This document shows positions 1 through 7,193 of a stretch of DNA of 16,607 bases, piece after piece. How positions within the stretch are numbered: the stretch's first letter is position 1; each line of letters starts with the position of its first letter. This stretch comes from Phycisphaerae bacterium (GTDB lineage: Bacteria; Planctomycetota; Phycisphaerae; Sedimentisphaerales; Anaerobacaceae). The notes beneath the pieces are model-generated. The model was given only the letters and a program-made list of their open reading frames with translations. It ran no database searches and was not told the origin of the DNA. A program made the translations under genes and the position numbers. The stretch is from assembly GCA_030630315.1 (NCBI GenBank), contig DAOVNI010000005.1, forward strand, positions 1 through 16,607, read 5' to 3'.

Positions 1-102
1 ATGGTGACCGGCGTCTCCGAATCAAGTGTGACGTTGGATGCCAATCATCCTCTGGCTGGGAAAAACCTGACTGTCGATATCCAGCTCGTAGATGTATCTA
101 AA
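1..102 (+). other. C-terminal segment of a SlyD-like FKBP peptidyl-prolyl isomerase
   Basis: These 34 codons carry the conserved NHPLAGK turn and the following beta strand that close the FKBP fold in SlyD-type isomerases. In that family the protein ends, or enters a short tail, at this point, which agrees with the domain boundary seen here. The isomerase active-site region and any IF (insert-in-flap) chaperone domain would lie left of the window and cannot be judged. Confidence 0.7.
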
Positions 103-615
103 ATGAGACTTATGACTTATTCAGAATTTGAAGAACTGAGAAAACAAGACCCTTACTATAAGAAAAGCCGCTGGGAATATCTTAAAGAGGTTATTGATAT
201 TATAACAAAAGAATCTTTTAATTCTGTATTAGAGCTGGGTGCTTATAAACAACCTATTGTACATGGATCTGACATAATGGATGTGAACCCCGACCGTCCT
301 AATTTAACATATCTTCATGATGCTACCAAGATTCCATGGCCGGTAGAAGATTCTAAATATGACCTATTTATAGCATTACAAGTGTGGGAACACCTAAAAG
401 ATAAGCAAAAAGAAGCATTTAAGGAAGTCATCAGAACCTCGAAAATGGCAATACTAAGTTTTCCATTAAATTGGAATTGTCCTGAAAATATTCGTCACCA
501 TAATATAACCGAAGAAAAAATTTCAGAATGGACTCTTCACGTTAATCCCGTTAAGAAGATTAAAGTTGGTAAAAAAACCAGCAAAAGGATTATCTATTTT
601 TTTAAATTCAAGTAA
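1..615 (+). CDS. FKBP (SlyD-type) tail fused in frame to a SAM-methyltransferase-like domain; 5' end outside window
   Basis: Seen: one open frame of 204 codons to a TAA at 613-615. Residues 1-34 match the end of SlyD-type FKBP prolyl isomerases (VTLDANHPLAGK followed by LTVDIQLVDV), so the ATG at position 1 is almost certainly an internal codon and the gene starts upstream of the window. Residues 35-204 resemble a class I SAM-dependent methyltransferase: motif I is SVLELGAYKQP (about 75-85), an acidic strand end follows at MDVNP (93-97), and DLFIALQVWEHL lies at 121-132. Motif I lacks the usual GxGxG, so activity is uncertain. Composition changes at the join: about 50% G+C in the first 100 bases, about 27-37% in sampled stretches after it. 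ATGA at 103-106 could be a former stop/start overlap, with TGA in the +1 frame. The gene may be a true fusion, a frameshifted gene pair, or an assembly chimera. The two-domain reading is fairly sure; the function is not. Confidence 0.65.
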   Translation: MVTGVSESSVTLDANHPLAGKNLTVDIQLVDVSKMRLMTYSEFEELRKQDPYYKKSRWEYLKEVIDIITKESFNSVLELGAYKQPIVHGSDIMDVNPDRPNLTYLHDATKIPWPVEDSKYDLFIALQVWEHLKDKQKEAFKEVIRTSKMAILSFPLNWNCPENIRHHNITEEKISEWTLHVNPVKKIKVGKKTSKRIIYFFKFK

Positions 616-660
616 ACGGAATTTGTATAAAATTACTGTAAAAACTAATCCAAAAGACTC

Positions 661-897
661 ATGAATATTCAGGTTAGTATGAAACACAGATGTCCAGTCT
701 GCCACAAAACCGTTAAGGTGTCGCCCCAGGCACAATCCGAAGAGGCAAAATACTTTCCTTTTTGCTCCCGCCGGTGCAAGCTGGTGGATTTGGGTGCCTG
801 GCTGGATGCCAAATACAAGATAATTTCCGAGTTGCAGTCGCAGGAATCCGCCGAGCCACCCGATAATTCCTCCGATACCCCTTCTGACAAGCGGTAA
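661..897 (+). CDS. yacG: YacG-family zinc-binding protein (DNA gyrase inhibitor family)
   Basis: A 78-residue protein with the YacG signature: CPVC at 11-14, FCSRRC at 34-39, then LVDLGAWLD. The four cysteines C11, C14, C35 and C39 would bind one zinc ion. In E. coli the family member binds GyrB and inhibits gyrase; that role here is by family only. The C-terminal 20 residues are Ser/Pro/Asp-rich and probably disordered, as in homologues. Two starts are possible. ATG 661 has no clear ribosome site. ATG 679 (Met7) is preceded by AGG five bases upstream and would give the usual short N-terminus before the first CxxC. The gene stands alone after the methyltransferase gene (45-base gap) and is not beside coaE, its common partner in proteobacteria. 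Confidence 0.85.
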   Translation: MNIQVSMKHRCPVCHKTVKVSPQAQSEEAKYFPFCSRRCKLVDLGAWLDAKYKIISELQSQESAEPPDNSSDTPSDKR

Positions 898-933
898 ATG
901 ACAATATTCTAAAATAAAATATTGCAAAATTTG

Positions 934-962
934 TTGAAAACGACGGATAATAACTATATATT
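934..962 (+). promoter_or_regulatory. Candidate sigma70-type promoter for the membrane protein gene
   Basis: TTGAAA at 934-939 and TATATT at 957-962 are separated by 17 bases, each one mismatch from consensus. A start near 969 would give a leader of about 55 bases before the ATG at 1024. The surrounding DNA is AT-rich, so a chance match is possible. Confidence 0.5.
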
Positions 963-1023
963 TTTCGTATCTGTTCTCTATGATTAAGACAAGGCAACTG
1001 TAACCCTTTTGAAAGGACGCAAA

Positions 1024-2289
1024 ATGCACAGCGAAAAAGAATTCTCTCAAGTTTTTGACAGTGTTCTCTTCCCAAAGATATTCCAGGCCTTCCGTATGGC
1101 CATTCAGCCAAGCAAATTAATAATCGCTCTCCTGGCAGTGGCTATTATATGCCTGGCCGGCCGGATTATGGACCTTATAGTTGTTGCCACATCAGGTCAA
1201 GGTGAAACCGGCGTATTTTCCACGCTCTGGCATTCCGCCGCAGCAGGATTTCACGGCGTAGCACATTCACTATTACTATTCGACCTGCCGGGTATAAAGG
1301 CAAATATTACTGAGTGCCTTGAAGTATTTGGAGGGACATTCACGGACCATTATCTTTATTGCATCATCTTTATCGTAATAACACTTGCCGTGGTTTCCGT
1401 TGCAGGTGGAGCTATCTGCCGAATTGCGGCGCTGCAATTTGCTCGAGGTGAAAAACCCGGCCTGACCGAGGCGCTGCGCTTCAGCACAAAAAGATTCACA
1501 AGTTTTTTCACCACACCTCTGGCACCGGTCGGGATAATTATCTTCATAGGCCTGTTCATATTTGTTTTGGGGCTGATAGGAATCATCCCACGGGCCGGTG
1601 AGCTGATAGTTAGCATCTTTATGCTGTTAGCTTTGATTGCAGGGGCGTTGATAGCCGTCGTTTTGATAGGAGCGGTTGCAGGATTTAACCTGATGTTTCC
1701 TGCCGTGGCATATGACAATTCAGACTGTTTTGATGCGACAAGTCGTTCTTTTAGTTATGTATATGCAAAGCCGTGGCGAATGGGCTTTTATACGGTGATA
1801 GCTGTGGTTTACGGCGCAATTTGTTACATATTTGTGCGATTTTTCGCCTTTTTGTTGCTCCTGGTTACCCGCCAGGCTTTGCAGGTCGGTGCACAGTTTG
1901 CATCCTGGTTTTTTGGCTTGCTCGGTATAAGCAGCAGTAAAGTGGTTCATAAGCTTACAACAATCTGGCCTGAGCCAAGCTTTGGGAACCTGGTTGAACC
2001 ACCAGATTTGGCAGCGGCTAATTGGTCGGAATCAGTTGCAGCCATTTTGGTATACTTATGCTTATTGGCTGTTGTCGGCTTAGTGGTTTCTTTCATAATA
2101 AGTTTTTATTTTTCCGCCAATACTATAATCTATTCACTTATGCGCAACAGAGTTGATAATACCGCTCTGGAGGATATTTACACACATTTCGAGGATATTG
2201 AAACTGAGCCGACCGCAACTGAATCAAGGTCCGAAGAAACGCAACAAGAGGCAGAAACGCAGCCGGGTTCATCGTCTTCAGCAAAGTAA
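1024..2289 (+). CDS. Multi-pass integral membrane protein of unknown function with acidic C-terminal tail
   Basis: 421 residues. The ATG at 1024 is chosen because GAAAGGA lies seven bases upstream; an in-frame TTG at 1009 overlaps that ribosome site and is unlikely. Strongly hydrophobic stretches at about 31-55, 109-133, 166-188, 194-224, 254-282 and 338-368 suggest six or seven membrane helices, with a larger non-membrane loop at about 285-335. After the last helix, residues from about 385 to the end are rich in Glu, Thr, Gln and Ser, so a disordered acidic tail is likely, probably cytoplasmic. There is no signal peptide, enzyme motif or transporter signature that I recognise. Its neighbours (yacG, then a sugar dehydratase with its own promoter) do not fix a role. 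It may belong to a lineage-specific family. The gene call is firm; the function is unknown. Confidence 0.8.
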   Translation: MHSEKEFSQVFDSVLFPKIFQAFRMAIQPSKLIIALLAVAIICLAGRIMDLIVVATSGQGETGVFSTLWHSAAAGFHGVAHSLLLFDLPGIKANITECLEVFGGTFTDHYLYCIIFIVITLAVVSVAGGAICRIAALQFARGEKPGLTEALRFSTKRFTSFFTTPLAPVGIIIFIGLFIFVLGLIGIIPRAGELIVSIFMLLALIAGALIAVVLIGAVAGFNLMFPAVAYDNSDCFDATSRSFSYVYAKPWRMGFYTVIAVVYGAICYIFVRFFAFLLLLVTRQALQVGAQFASWFFGLLGISSSKVVHKLTTIWPEPSFGNLVEPPDLAAANWSESVAAILVYLCLLAVVGLVVSFIISFYFSANTIIYSLMRNRVDNTALEDIYTHFEDIETEPTATESRSEETQQEAETQPGSSSSAK

Positions 2290-2461
2290 CGGAATAACTT
2301 CTTTGCGCGAATATCTCAAAGTATGGCGGATGGTTTTGCATCGCGGAATTTTTTGCGTCACGCCCCGTGCTATGCTCACAACGATGCTAATTTCTCGCTC
2401 AAGGAGCTTCTCACTCTTCACAGAGGTCGGTGGACATCCCAAATTGTATAGCGATAATCTC

Positions 2462-2490
2462 TTGACACACGCTTAAGCTGTTGTTATACC
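2462..2490 (+). promoter_or_regulatory. Candidate sigma70-type promoter for the capD-like gene
   Basis: A perfect TTGACA at 2462-2467 is followed after exactly 17 bases by TATACC at 2485-2490 (four of six). Transcription from about 2497 would give a very short leader of about 23 bases to the ATG at 2520. The start codon has only a weak GAG element at 2512-2514. Confidence 0.55.
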
Positions 2491-2519
2491 TAAGGGCAAA
2501 ATTATGGTGCTGAGAAAAT

Positions 2520-4499
2520 ATGTCTGACTCGAACACAAACACAAACCTAAAAAGCAAGAATCAAAACCCACCGGAGCTCTCAACTCCCCCTGCGGTGTTG
2601 CTCACGTTTCGTAAGCCCCTGATTATACTTGCCCATATAGCTGCTTTCGCTGCCTCTCTGATGCTTTCCTTCCTGCTGACACACAATATGCGGTTCGAAC
2701 GCAGCTGGCTCGTAGAGCAGTATCCTCTTCTGTTGGTGTTCTTTATTATCATCAAGTTGCTGGTATTCGCACTTTTTAAGCAGTATCGCGGCTGGTGGCG
2801 CTATGTCGGCATATCGGACATTACCGGGATTTTGCGAGCTTCACTTGTAAGCACTATAACTATTTTCGTTTTATGGCTTGCAGTAGTGCTGCAAATCGAC
2901 GCGGTCCGCGGGCATCTTCCGGACATAGCTGACACGGCACAAAGCATATTTATGCTCGATTTCGCCGGCACATTTTTGCTCCTGGCCGGACTGCGAATGG
3001 TAATCCGGCTATACTACGAGGAGTTCCGCACCGTCGAAGCCGGCCGGTTGAAACGATTCCTCATAGTCGGCGCAGGCAATGCAGGCGAAGCTCTGCTGCG
3101 GGAAATTCACCGTATGCCCGTAGTTCAATACGATGTTATCGGCTTCATCGATGATGACCCTTCCAGACAGGGCATTAATATCCACGGAATACCGATACTC
3201 GGTACTGTTGAGCAACTGCCCAAAATCTGCAAGGACCGCAACATCGAAGAGATTGCAATCGCAATGCCGGAAGCCGGCCATCACCAGCTAAGACACGTTA
3301 TTCGGGTATGCGAGGGTACTAAAATTCGGTTCCGGACCGTGCCGTCAATTACCGATATTGCTTCGGGTAAGTTCCGTGTCTCTCAGATTCGAGATGTGGA
3401 TATTAACGATTTGCTCGGCAGAGAAGCTGTCGAGCTTGACCTGCATTTAATAGAAGCCTTTGTGAAGGATAAAACAATTCTCGTTACCGGTGCCGGCGGC
3501 TCCATCGGCTCGGAAATGTGCAGGCAAATATGTAATTTTGACCCGAAGCTGCTTTTGCTAATTGAGCAGGCTGAAAATCCCTTGTATTACATAGAGCGAG
3601 AGCTGCGCAAGCAATTCCCCCACGTACCCATAAAAACGATTATTTGCAACATTACCGACAAAATACGTGTGGATGAAATTTTTGAAAAGTATAAACCGCA
3701 AATTGTTATTCACGCTGCTGCTCACAAGCACGTACCTTTGATGGAGCTCAACCCGGGCGAAGCTATCAAAAACAATGTTGTAGGCACACAAGTCGTCGCC
3801 GATGCCGCGGATAATTACGGTGCTGCCAATGTTGTTATGATCAGTACCGACAAAGCTGTCAACCCAACCAGCATAATGGGCTCATCCAAGCGGATTGCAG
3901 AAATGTATATTCAGGATTTAAACAGGACCAGCAAAACACATTTTGTAACCGTGCGGTTTGGTAATGTGCTTGGCTCCGACGGCTCGGTCGTACCTATCTT
4001 CAAGAAGCAAATAGTTGAGGGCGGCCCCGTAACCGTTACACACCCCAGGATGAAGCGATATTTTATGACCATACCGGAAGCAAGCCAGCTCGTTCTGCAA
4101 GCAGCAACGATGGGAAAAGGCGGAGAAATCTTTGTGCTTGATATGGGCGAGCCGGTAAAAATTGTGGACTTGGCCAAAGAGCTTATTACGCTCAGTGGTT
4201 TCAGGCCCGGAGAAGACATTGAAATAGCTTTCACAAACCCACGACCCGGTGAAAAGCTTTTTGAAGAACTTTCATTAGATGACGAAGATATGCAGCGCAC
4301 AAGGCATCCCAAAATCAGTATATGGAAGAATATTCCGATGGACCGAGATAAGCTTCACGCAGGTATAAACGAGCTGCTAACTATCGCCCAAACGCAAAAC
4401 CACAGCAAAATAGTTCGTAAAATCAAGGAGCTTGTGCCGGAATATATGGGCGGAAATAATCAAAATACTGAAGTTATTAAAGAGGAAAACTCAGATTAA
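2520..4499 (+). CDS. Membrane-anchored nucleotide-sugar 4,6-dehydratase (CapD/WbpM/PglF class)
   Basis: 659 residues, the usual length for the long membrane-bound class (about 600-670). About four N-terminal helices (about 34-54, 67-87, 105-125, 143-163) anchor it in the inner membrane. A first Rossmann-type domain begins at IVGAGNAGE (182-190). The catalytic extended-SDR domain begins at VTGAGGSIGSE (322-332). The catalytic T443-D444-K445 lies in ISTDKAVNPTSIMGSSKR; Met453 stands where short SDR dehydratases have Tyr, followed by Lys457, as in WbpM-like enzymes. In the family these enzymes convert UDP-GlcNAc to UDP-4-keto-6-deoxy sugars with NAD(P), feeding O-antigen, capsule or protein glycosylation. 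The exact substrate and epimerisation outcome cannot be read from the sequence. No other glycan genes are next to it. It ends just before a strong terminator and has its own promoter candidate. Confidence 0.93.
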   Translation: MSDSNTNTNLKSKNQNPPELSTPPAVLLTFRKPLIILAHIAAFAASLMLSFLLTHNMRFERSWLVEQYPLLLVFFIIIKLLVFALFKQYRGWWRYVGISDITGILRASLVSTITIFVLWLAVVLQIDAVRGHLPDIADTAQSIFMLDFAGTFLLLAGLRMVIRLYYEEFRTVEAGRLKRFLIVGAGNAGEALLREIHRMPVVQYDVIGFIDDDPSRQGINIHGIPILGTVEQLPKICKDRNIEEIAIAMPEAGHHQLRHVIRVCEGTKIRFRTVPSITDIASGKFRVSQIRDVDINDLLGREAVELDLHLIEAFVKDKTILVTGAGGSIGSEMCRQICNFDPKLLLLIEQAENPLYYIERELRKQFPHVPIKTIICNITDKIRVDEIFEKYKPQIVIHAAAHKHVPLMELNPGEAIKNNVVGTQVVADAADNYGAANVVMISTDKAVNPTSIMGSSKRIAEMYIQDLNRTSKTHFVTVRFGNVLGSDGSVVPIFKKQIVEGGPVTVTHPRMKRYFMTIPEASQLVLQAATMGKGGEIFVLDMGEPVKIVDLAKELITLSGFRPGEDIEIAFTNPRPGEKLFEELSLDDEDMQRTRHPKISIWKNIPMDRDKLHAGINELLTIAQTQNHSKIVRKIKELVPEYMGGNNQNTEVIKEENSD

Positions 4500-4525
4500 A
4501 TCACATTACGTCAAAATTCCTTAAT

Positions 4526-4555
4526 AAAAAAGCCGCTTCGAAAAGCGGCTTTTTT
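4526..4555. terminator. Bidirectional intrinsic terminator between convergent genes
   Basis: A perfect 8-bp stem, AGCCGCTT (4531-4538) with AAGCGGCT (4543-4550), encloses a CGAA tetraloop and is flanked by A5 on the left and T5 on the right, which also pair. It lies 26 bases after the capD-like stop and 33 bases beyond the xerC stop, so it can serve both converging genes. Confidence 0.92.
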
Positions 4556-4587
4556 GTTCACGGTCAATCATTCGTTACCCCTGCGAA

Positions 4588-5595
4588 TTATTGCATTTGG
4601 GGGTCCTCTCTTGGGTGAGCGTTTTCGTAAACCTCTTTTAGTTTTCTTGTGGTAAGATGCGTGTAAACCTGGGTCGTTGAGAGGGACTGATGTCCGAGCA
4701 ATTCCTGAACGCTTCTTAAATCCGCGCCGTTGTTTAACATATGCGTTGCGAAACTATGGCGCAGGGTATGCGGGCTGATCGCCGGGTCAAGACCGGCCAT
4801 CTTAAGGTATTTGTCCATCTTGCGACGGACACTGCGTGTGCTGAGACGCCGGCCGTGCTTGTTCACGAACAGGACCCTCGAGTCAAAATTACTGTTGCTT
4901 TGCGCTCTTTTATTTCTGAACTCCATATAGTGCTGAATAACCTGCAAAGCAGATGAGCCGATAGGTGCAATTCTTTCCTTTTTGCCTTTGCCTCTGATAT
5001 GTACGACCTCACCTAAGAAGTCTATATCATCCATATTTAACGCCACGAGCTCACTAACTCTTATGCCCGTGCTGTAAAGCGTCTCCAGAATAGCTCTGTC
5101 TCTCGCACCCAGCCAATTATCCATTGGCGGTGTTTCAAGCAACCTCTTTACTTCTTCGTATTCAAGAAACCGCGGCAGTTTTTTCTCTTGCTTGGGTGTT
5201 CTAACTACCGTAACCGGATTGGAGCTAACCTGGTTTCTTTTGACGAGGAACTTGTAAAAGCTTCGCAGCGTGGCAAGTTTACGAGCTATGGTCGTCTTGG
5301 AATATTGCTTCTCATTTAAGAAAGCCAGATACGTTCTGACAGCATCCGTCTCCACTGAAACAAGTAACTGGTCAACCTTGGGCTTAGTCTGTGTTGCCAC
5401 CGCTGTAGCTGGGCCGCCCTGCTGATGAGGCAATGAAATCGGCTCATCAGCCGGCTGACTACCAACAGAAGCGCCAATCAAAAACTCACTAAATTGGCTC
5501 AGGTCGGCACCGTAACACTTGGCTGTGTGTTCGGAGAACCGCTTTTCAAATCTCAAATAATTCAGGAACTCTTGGACAATCACACTATCTTTCAT
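4588..5595 (-). CDS. xerC: Tyrosine recombinase XerC/XerD family
   Basis: 335 residues with the full tyrosine-recombinase active site: R179 (STGIRVSEL), K203 (RGKGKKER), H276 and R279 (HTLRHSFATHML), H302 (LLGHQ) and nucleophile Y311 (TTQVYTHL). An N-terminal SAM-like DNA-binding domain covers about 1-120. Xer proteins resolve chromosome dimers at dif by strand exchange; XerC and XerD cannot be separated confidently here. The protein is about 35 residues longer than typical XerC because of a Gly/Ala/Pro/Gln-rich stretch at about 41-75 inside the N-terminal domain. ATG 5595 is preceded by an AGGTAGGTG purine-rich stretch, a fair ribosome site. No mobile-element cargo or att-like repeats were seen around it, so a housekeeping Xer is more likely than a phage integrase. 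Confidence 0.92.
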   Translation of the reverse strand: MKDSVIVQEFLNYLRFEKRFSEHTAKCYGADLSQFSEFLIGASVGSQPADEPISLPHQQGGPATAVATQTKPKVDQLLVSVETDAVRTYLAFLNEKQYSKTTIARKLATLRSFYKFLVKRNQVSSNPVTVVRTPKQEKKLPRFLEYEEVKRLLETPPMDNWLGARDRAILETLYSTGIRVSELVALNMDDIDFLGEVVHIRGKGKKERIAPIGSSALQVIQHYMEFRNKRAQSNSNFDSRVLFVNKHGRRLSTRSVRRKMDKYLKMAGLDPAISPHTLRHSFATHMLNNGADLRSVQELLGHQSLSTTQVYTHLTTRKLKEVYENAHPREDPQMQ

Positions 5596-5656
5596 AATGC
5601 ACCTACCTTCAATATAATAGTGGCTTCCCCGCGCCGTGAAAGATTATCTTAATTTT

Positions 5657-5695
5657 CGGGTTGCCGTTTTGCGGCTTATTGCAAAACCGAGCCCG
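5657..5695 (-). repeat. Interrupted hairpin between the 80-aa gene and xerC
   Basis: GTTTTGC (5666-5672) and GCAAAAC (5681-5687) form a 7-bp stem with an 8-base loop. CGGG (5657-5660) and CCCG (5692-5695) can extend it across an internal loop. No U-tract follows on the minus strand, so a classic terminator is not supported. It may be a weak stop or a leader structure in the xerC mRNA. Confidence 0.4.
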
Positions 5696-5730
5696 TTCAA
5701 AAACCTCAATTACATTCACTCACTTTCTTA

Positions 5731-5970
5731 CTAATGCGTGTGAATTTGCGCATCCGTATTTTCGCGTAGGAGTTCATCTGCCTGACCAATAAGCGACTGC
5801 GTCAGTTTGAAACTCAGTACCGCTGCATCAAACCAATCGAAATCGGTCCGTTTATCCTTTGCCTGTTCAATCAGAGCATCCAGAAGTTTATCTTCACGGC
5901 CGTTCTCGTAACGAAATATAAACTTCTCTGCTCCCTTGTTCAAAACCAGTTGTCGCGTCGTCTTTTTCAT
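5731..5970 (-). CDS. Small conserved-looking hypothetical protein
   Basis: 79 residues from ATG 5970; a GTG immediately upstream at 5973 is in frame and would add one residue. The protein is soluble, charged and probably mostly helical after a short beta N-terminus: KTTRQLVLNKGAEKFIFRY looks like two strands, and the rest is amphipathic helix (KLLDALIEQAKD, FDWFDAAVLSFKLTQSLI). The balanced codon use and clean amphipathic pattern support a real gene. No family is recognised. It lies 135 bases upstream of xerC on the same strand, with a hairpin between. No convincing ribosome site is seen; only GAG lies just before the start. The function is unknown. Confidence 0.6.
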   Translation of the reverse strand: MKKTTRQLVLNKGAEKFIFRYENGREDKLLDALIEQAKDKRTDFDWFDAAVLSFKLTQSLIGQADELLRENTDAQIHTH

Positions 5971-6255
5971 CACTCGTTTTCGCCATTCTTCGCTTCGCTT
6001 ACGACCCCAAAATACCGGTCTGCTGCACGCTTCGTATAAACACCTGTTCCCTTTATCGGTCTAAAAGCAATTTACTTAAAGCGAAACTTCGATTCCCCTT
6101 ACAAATACGGTAAAATTAACACTTTGGGAAACCCCACAGCACTTTTATCGGCCAATAAGCCCCCCACCTTTACAAATTGAACGCGAGTATTAACAAATTA
6201 CCCGCAAATTTACACAAATTTATTGCCCTCCCCCCCGGCGTGCCGGAATTCGCGT
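5971..6255. other. Non-coding stretch with phased CAAATT motifs
   Basis: 285 bases with no credible gene. The right half holds four CAAATT motifs (starting 6173, 6194, 6205 and 6215), then CCCT followed by seven C, then CCGGC-GT-GCCGG at 6235-6246 just past the radical SAM stop. That short palindrome has no T-tract on the minus strand. No promoter could be assigned with confidence to the small gene to the left. Confidence 0.5.
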
Positions 6256-7188
6256 CTAATTGGCCTTGAAGAAGATTATTCCGTCCTTTTCCTCGGAATC
6301 AATAACCCCCTGCTGCTGGAAATGACTGATATATTTTAACGCTTCATTGCGGCCGATACCAAGGCCTGAACATATATCATTTAGCGAGCAAGGCCTGCGT
6401 TTCAGCATTGATAACACATCTTCAGCCTTACGCTCAATATCCCCGGTGAAGCGTTGCCGGGAGAAATCGGCCACAACCTCACATTTTTCCCCCAGCTCTT
6501 CAGCTATATACTGCAGCTTTTCAGCGTCCACTCTTTCGACGCCGGCCTCTGCCGTAGGTCGTACGGCTGTATTAAGCTGGACCTTGTCCGGCCGAATAAG
6601 TTCTATCGCATCCTTGATTTTGCCAATTTGCTCGGCATCGGTATTTAACCCTTCGACAAAAAAAACCTCAAGCCACATCTGGCCGGCAAACTCATTCCTA
6701 AATGCGCATAATCCCGCAATCAGCTTTTCAATACTGATATCTTTATGCGGACGATTTACCTTCCGAAAAGTCTGTTCGTCACCGGCATCGAGAGAAGGTA
6801 TCACCACATCGGCCCTTGCGCAGTCCGCTCGAACAGATTTGTCTATTAAGAGTGTTCCGTTGGTCAAAACAGCAACTGGTACATTAGTAATTTTTTTTAT
6901 TCCTTCTATAAGCTGACCTAATCTGGCATTCAGCGTCGGCTCGCCGGAACCGCTGATGGTAATAAAATCAGCTTCTAAGCCTTCGGCCAATCTTTCTCTT
7001 AGCTCACCCAAAACCGCCTCAACAGAAACATAGTCCTTCCGTTCTACGGTCTTTTCAGTGGTTCTGCCAAGCTGGCAATAGATACAATCCAGTGTACAAA
7101 CCTTAAACGGCATGATATCAACGCCGAGACTTCGCCCCAGTCTTCGCGAAGGCACCGGGCCGTACAAATATTTTTGTTCCTCACTCAC
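6256..7188 (-). CDS. Radical SAM protein (COG0731-like) with C-terminal winged-helix domain
   Basis: 310 residues from the GTG at 7188. The N-terminus carries LYGPVPSRRLGRSLGVD and then C-TLD-C-IY-C, the CxxxCxxC motif that binds the radical-SAM 4Fe-4S cluster, followed by ISGSGEPTLN as the SAM-binding Gly-rich segment. This arrangement is typical of the COG0731 proteins, distant relatives of the wyosine enzyme TYW1, whose bacterial members mostly lack a known reaction. The last ~60 residues (RKAEDVLSMLKRRPCSLNDI, then a second helical pair and a beta wing ending IIFFKAN) look like a winged helix-turn-helix, suggesting nucleic-acid binding. GTG 7188 lies five bases after the kdsA stop and just before the conserved part. 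An in-frame TTG at 7251 would overlap kdsA by 58 bases and is less likely. Co-transcription with kdsA is likely. The substrate is unknown. Confidence 0.85.
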   Translation of the reverse strand: MSEEQKYLYGPVPSRRLGRSLGVDIMPFKVCTLDCIYCQLGRTTEKTVERKDYVSVEAVLGELRERLAEGLEADFITISGSGEPTLNARLGQLIEGIKKITNVPVAVLTNGTLLIDKSVRADCARADVVIPSLDAGDEQTFRKVNRPHKDISIEKLIAGLCAFRNEFAGQMWLEVFFVEGLNTDAEQIGKIKDAIELIRPDKVQLNTAVRPTAEAGVERVDAEKLQYIAEELGEKCEVVADFSRQRFTGDIERKAEDVLSMLKRRPCSLNDICSGLGIGRNEALKYISHFQQQGVIDSEEKDGIIFFKAN

Positions 7189-7193
7189 TCTTT

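Noticed and set aside
523-1111. Long minus-strand frames across yacG and its flanks
   Set aside because: They lie opposite a clear YacG gene, have no family-like motif and cross a promoter-like AT-rich gap.
2504-2527. Seven-codon leader frame (ATG 2504 to TGA 2527) overlapping the capD-like start, with AAGGG seven bases upstream
   Set aside because: The predicted transcript start (about 2497) lies after that AAGGG, so the leader peptide would lack its ribosome site; no attenuator-like structure was seen.
6226-6246. Intrinsic terminator of the radical SAM gene at the C-rich tract and CCGGC-GT-GCCGG
   Set aside because: The loop is too small and the minus strand continues with a G-run, not a U-tract.
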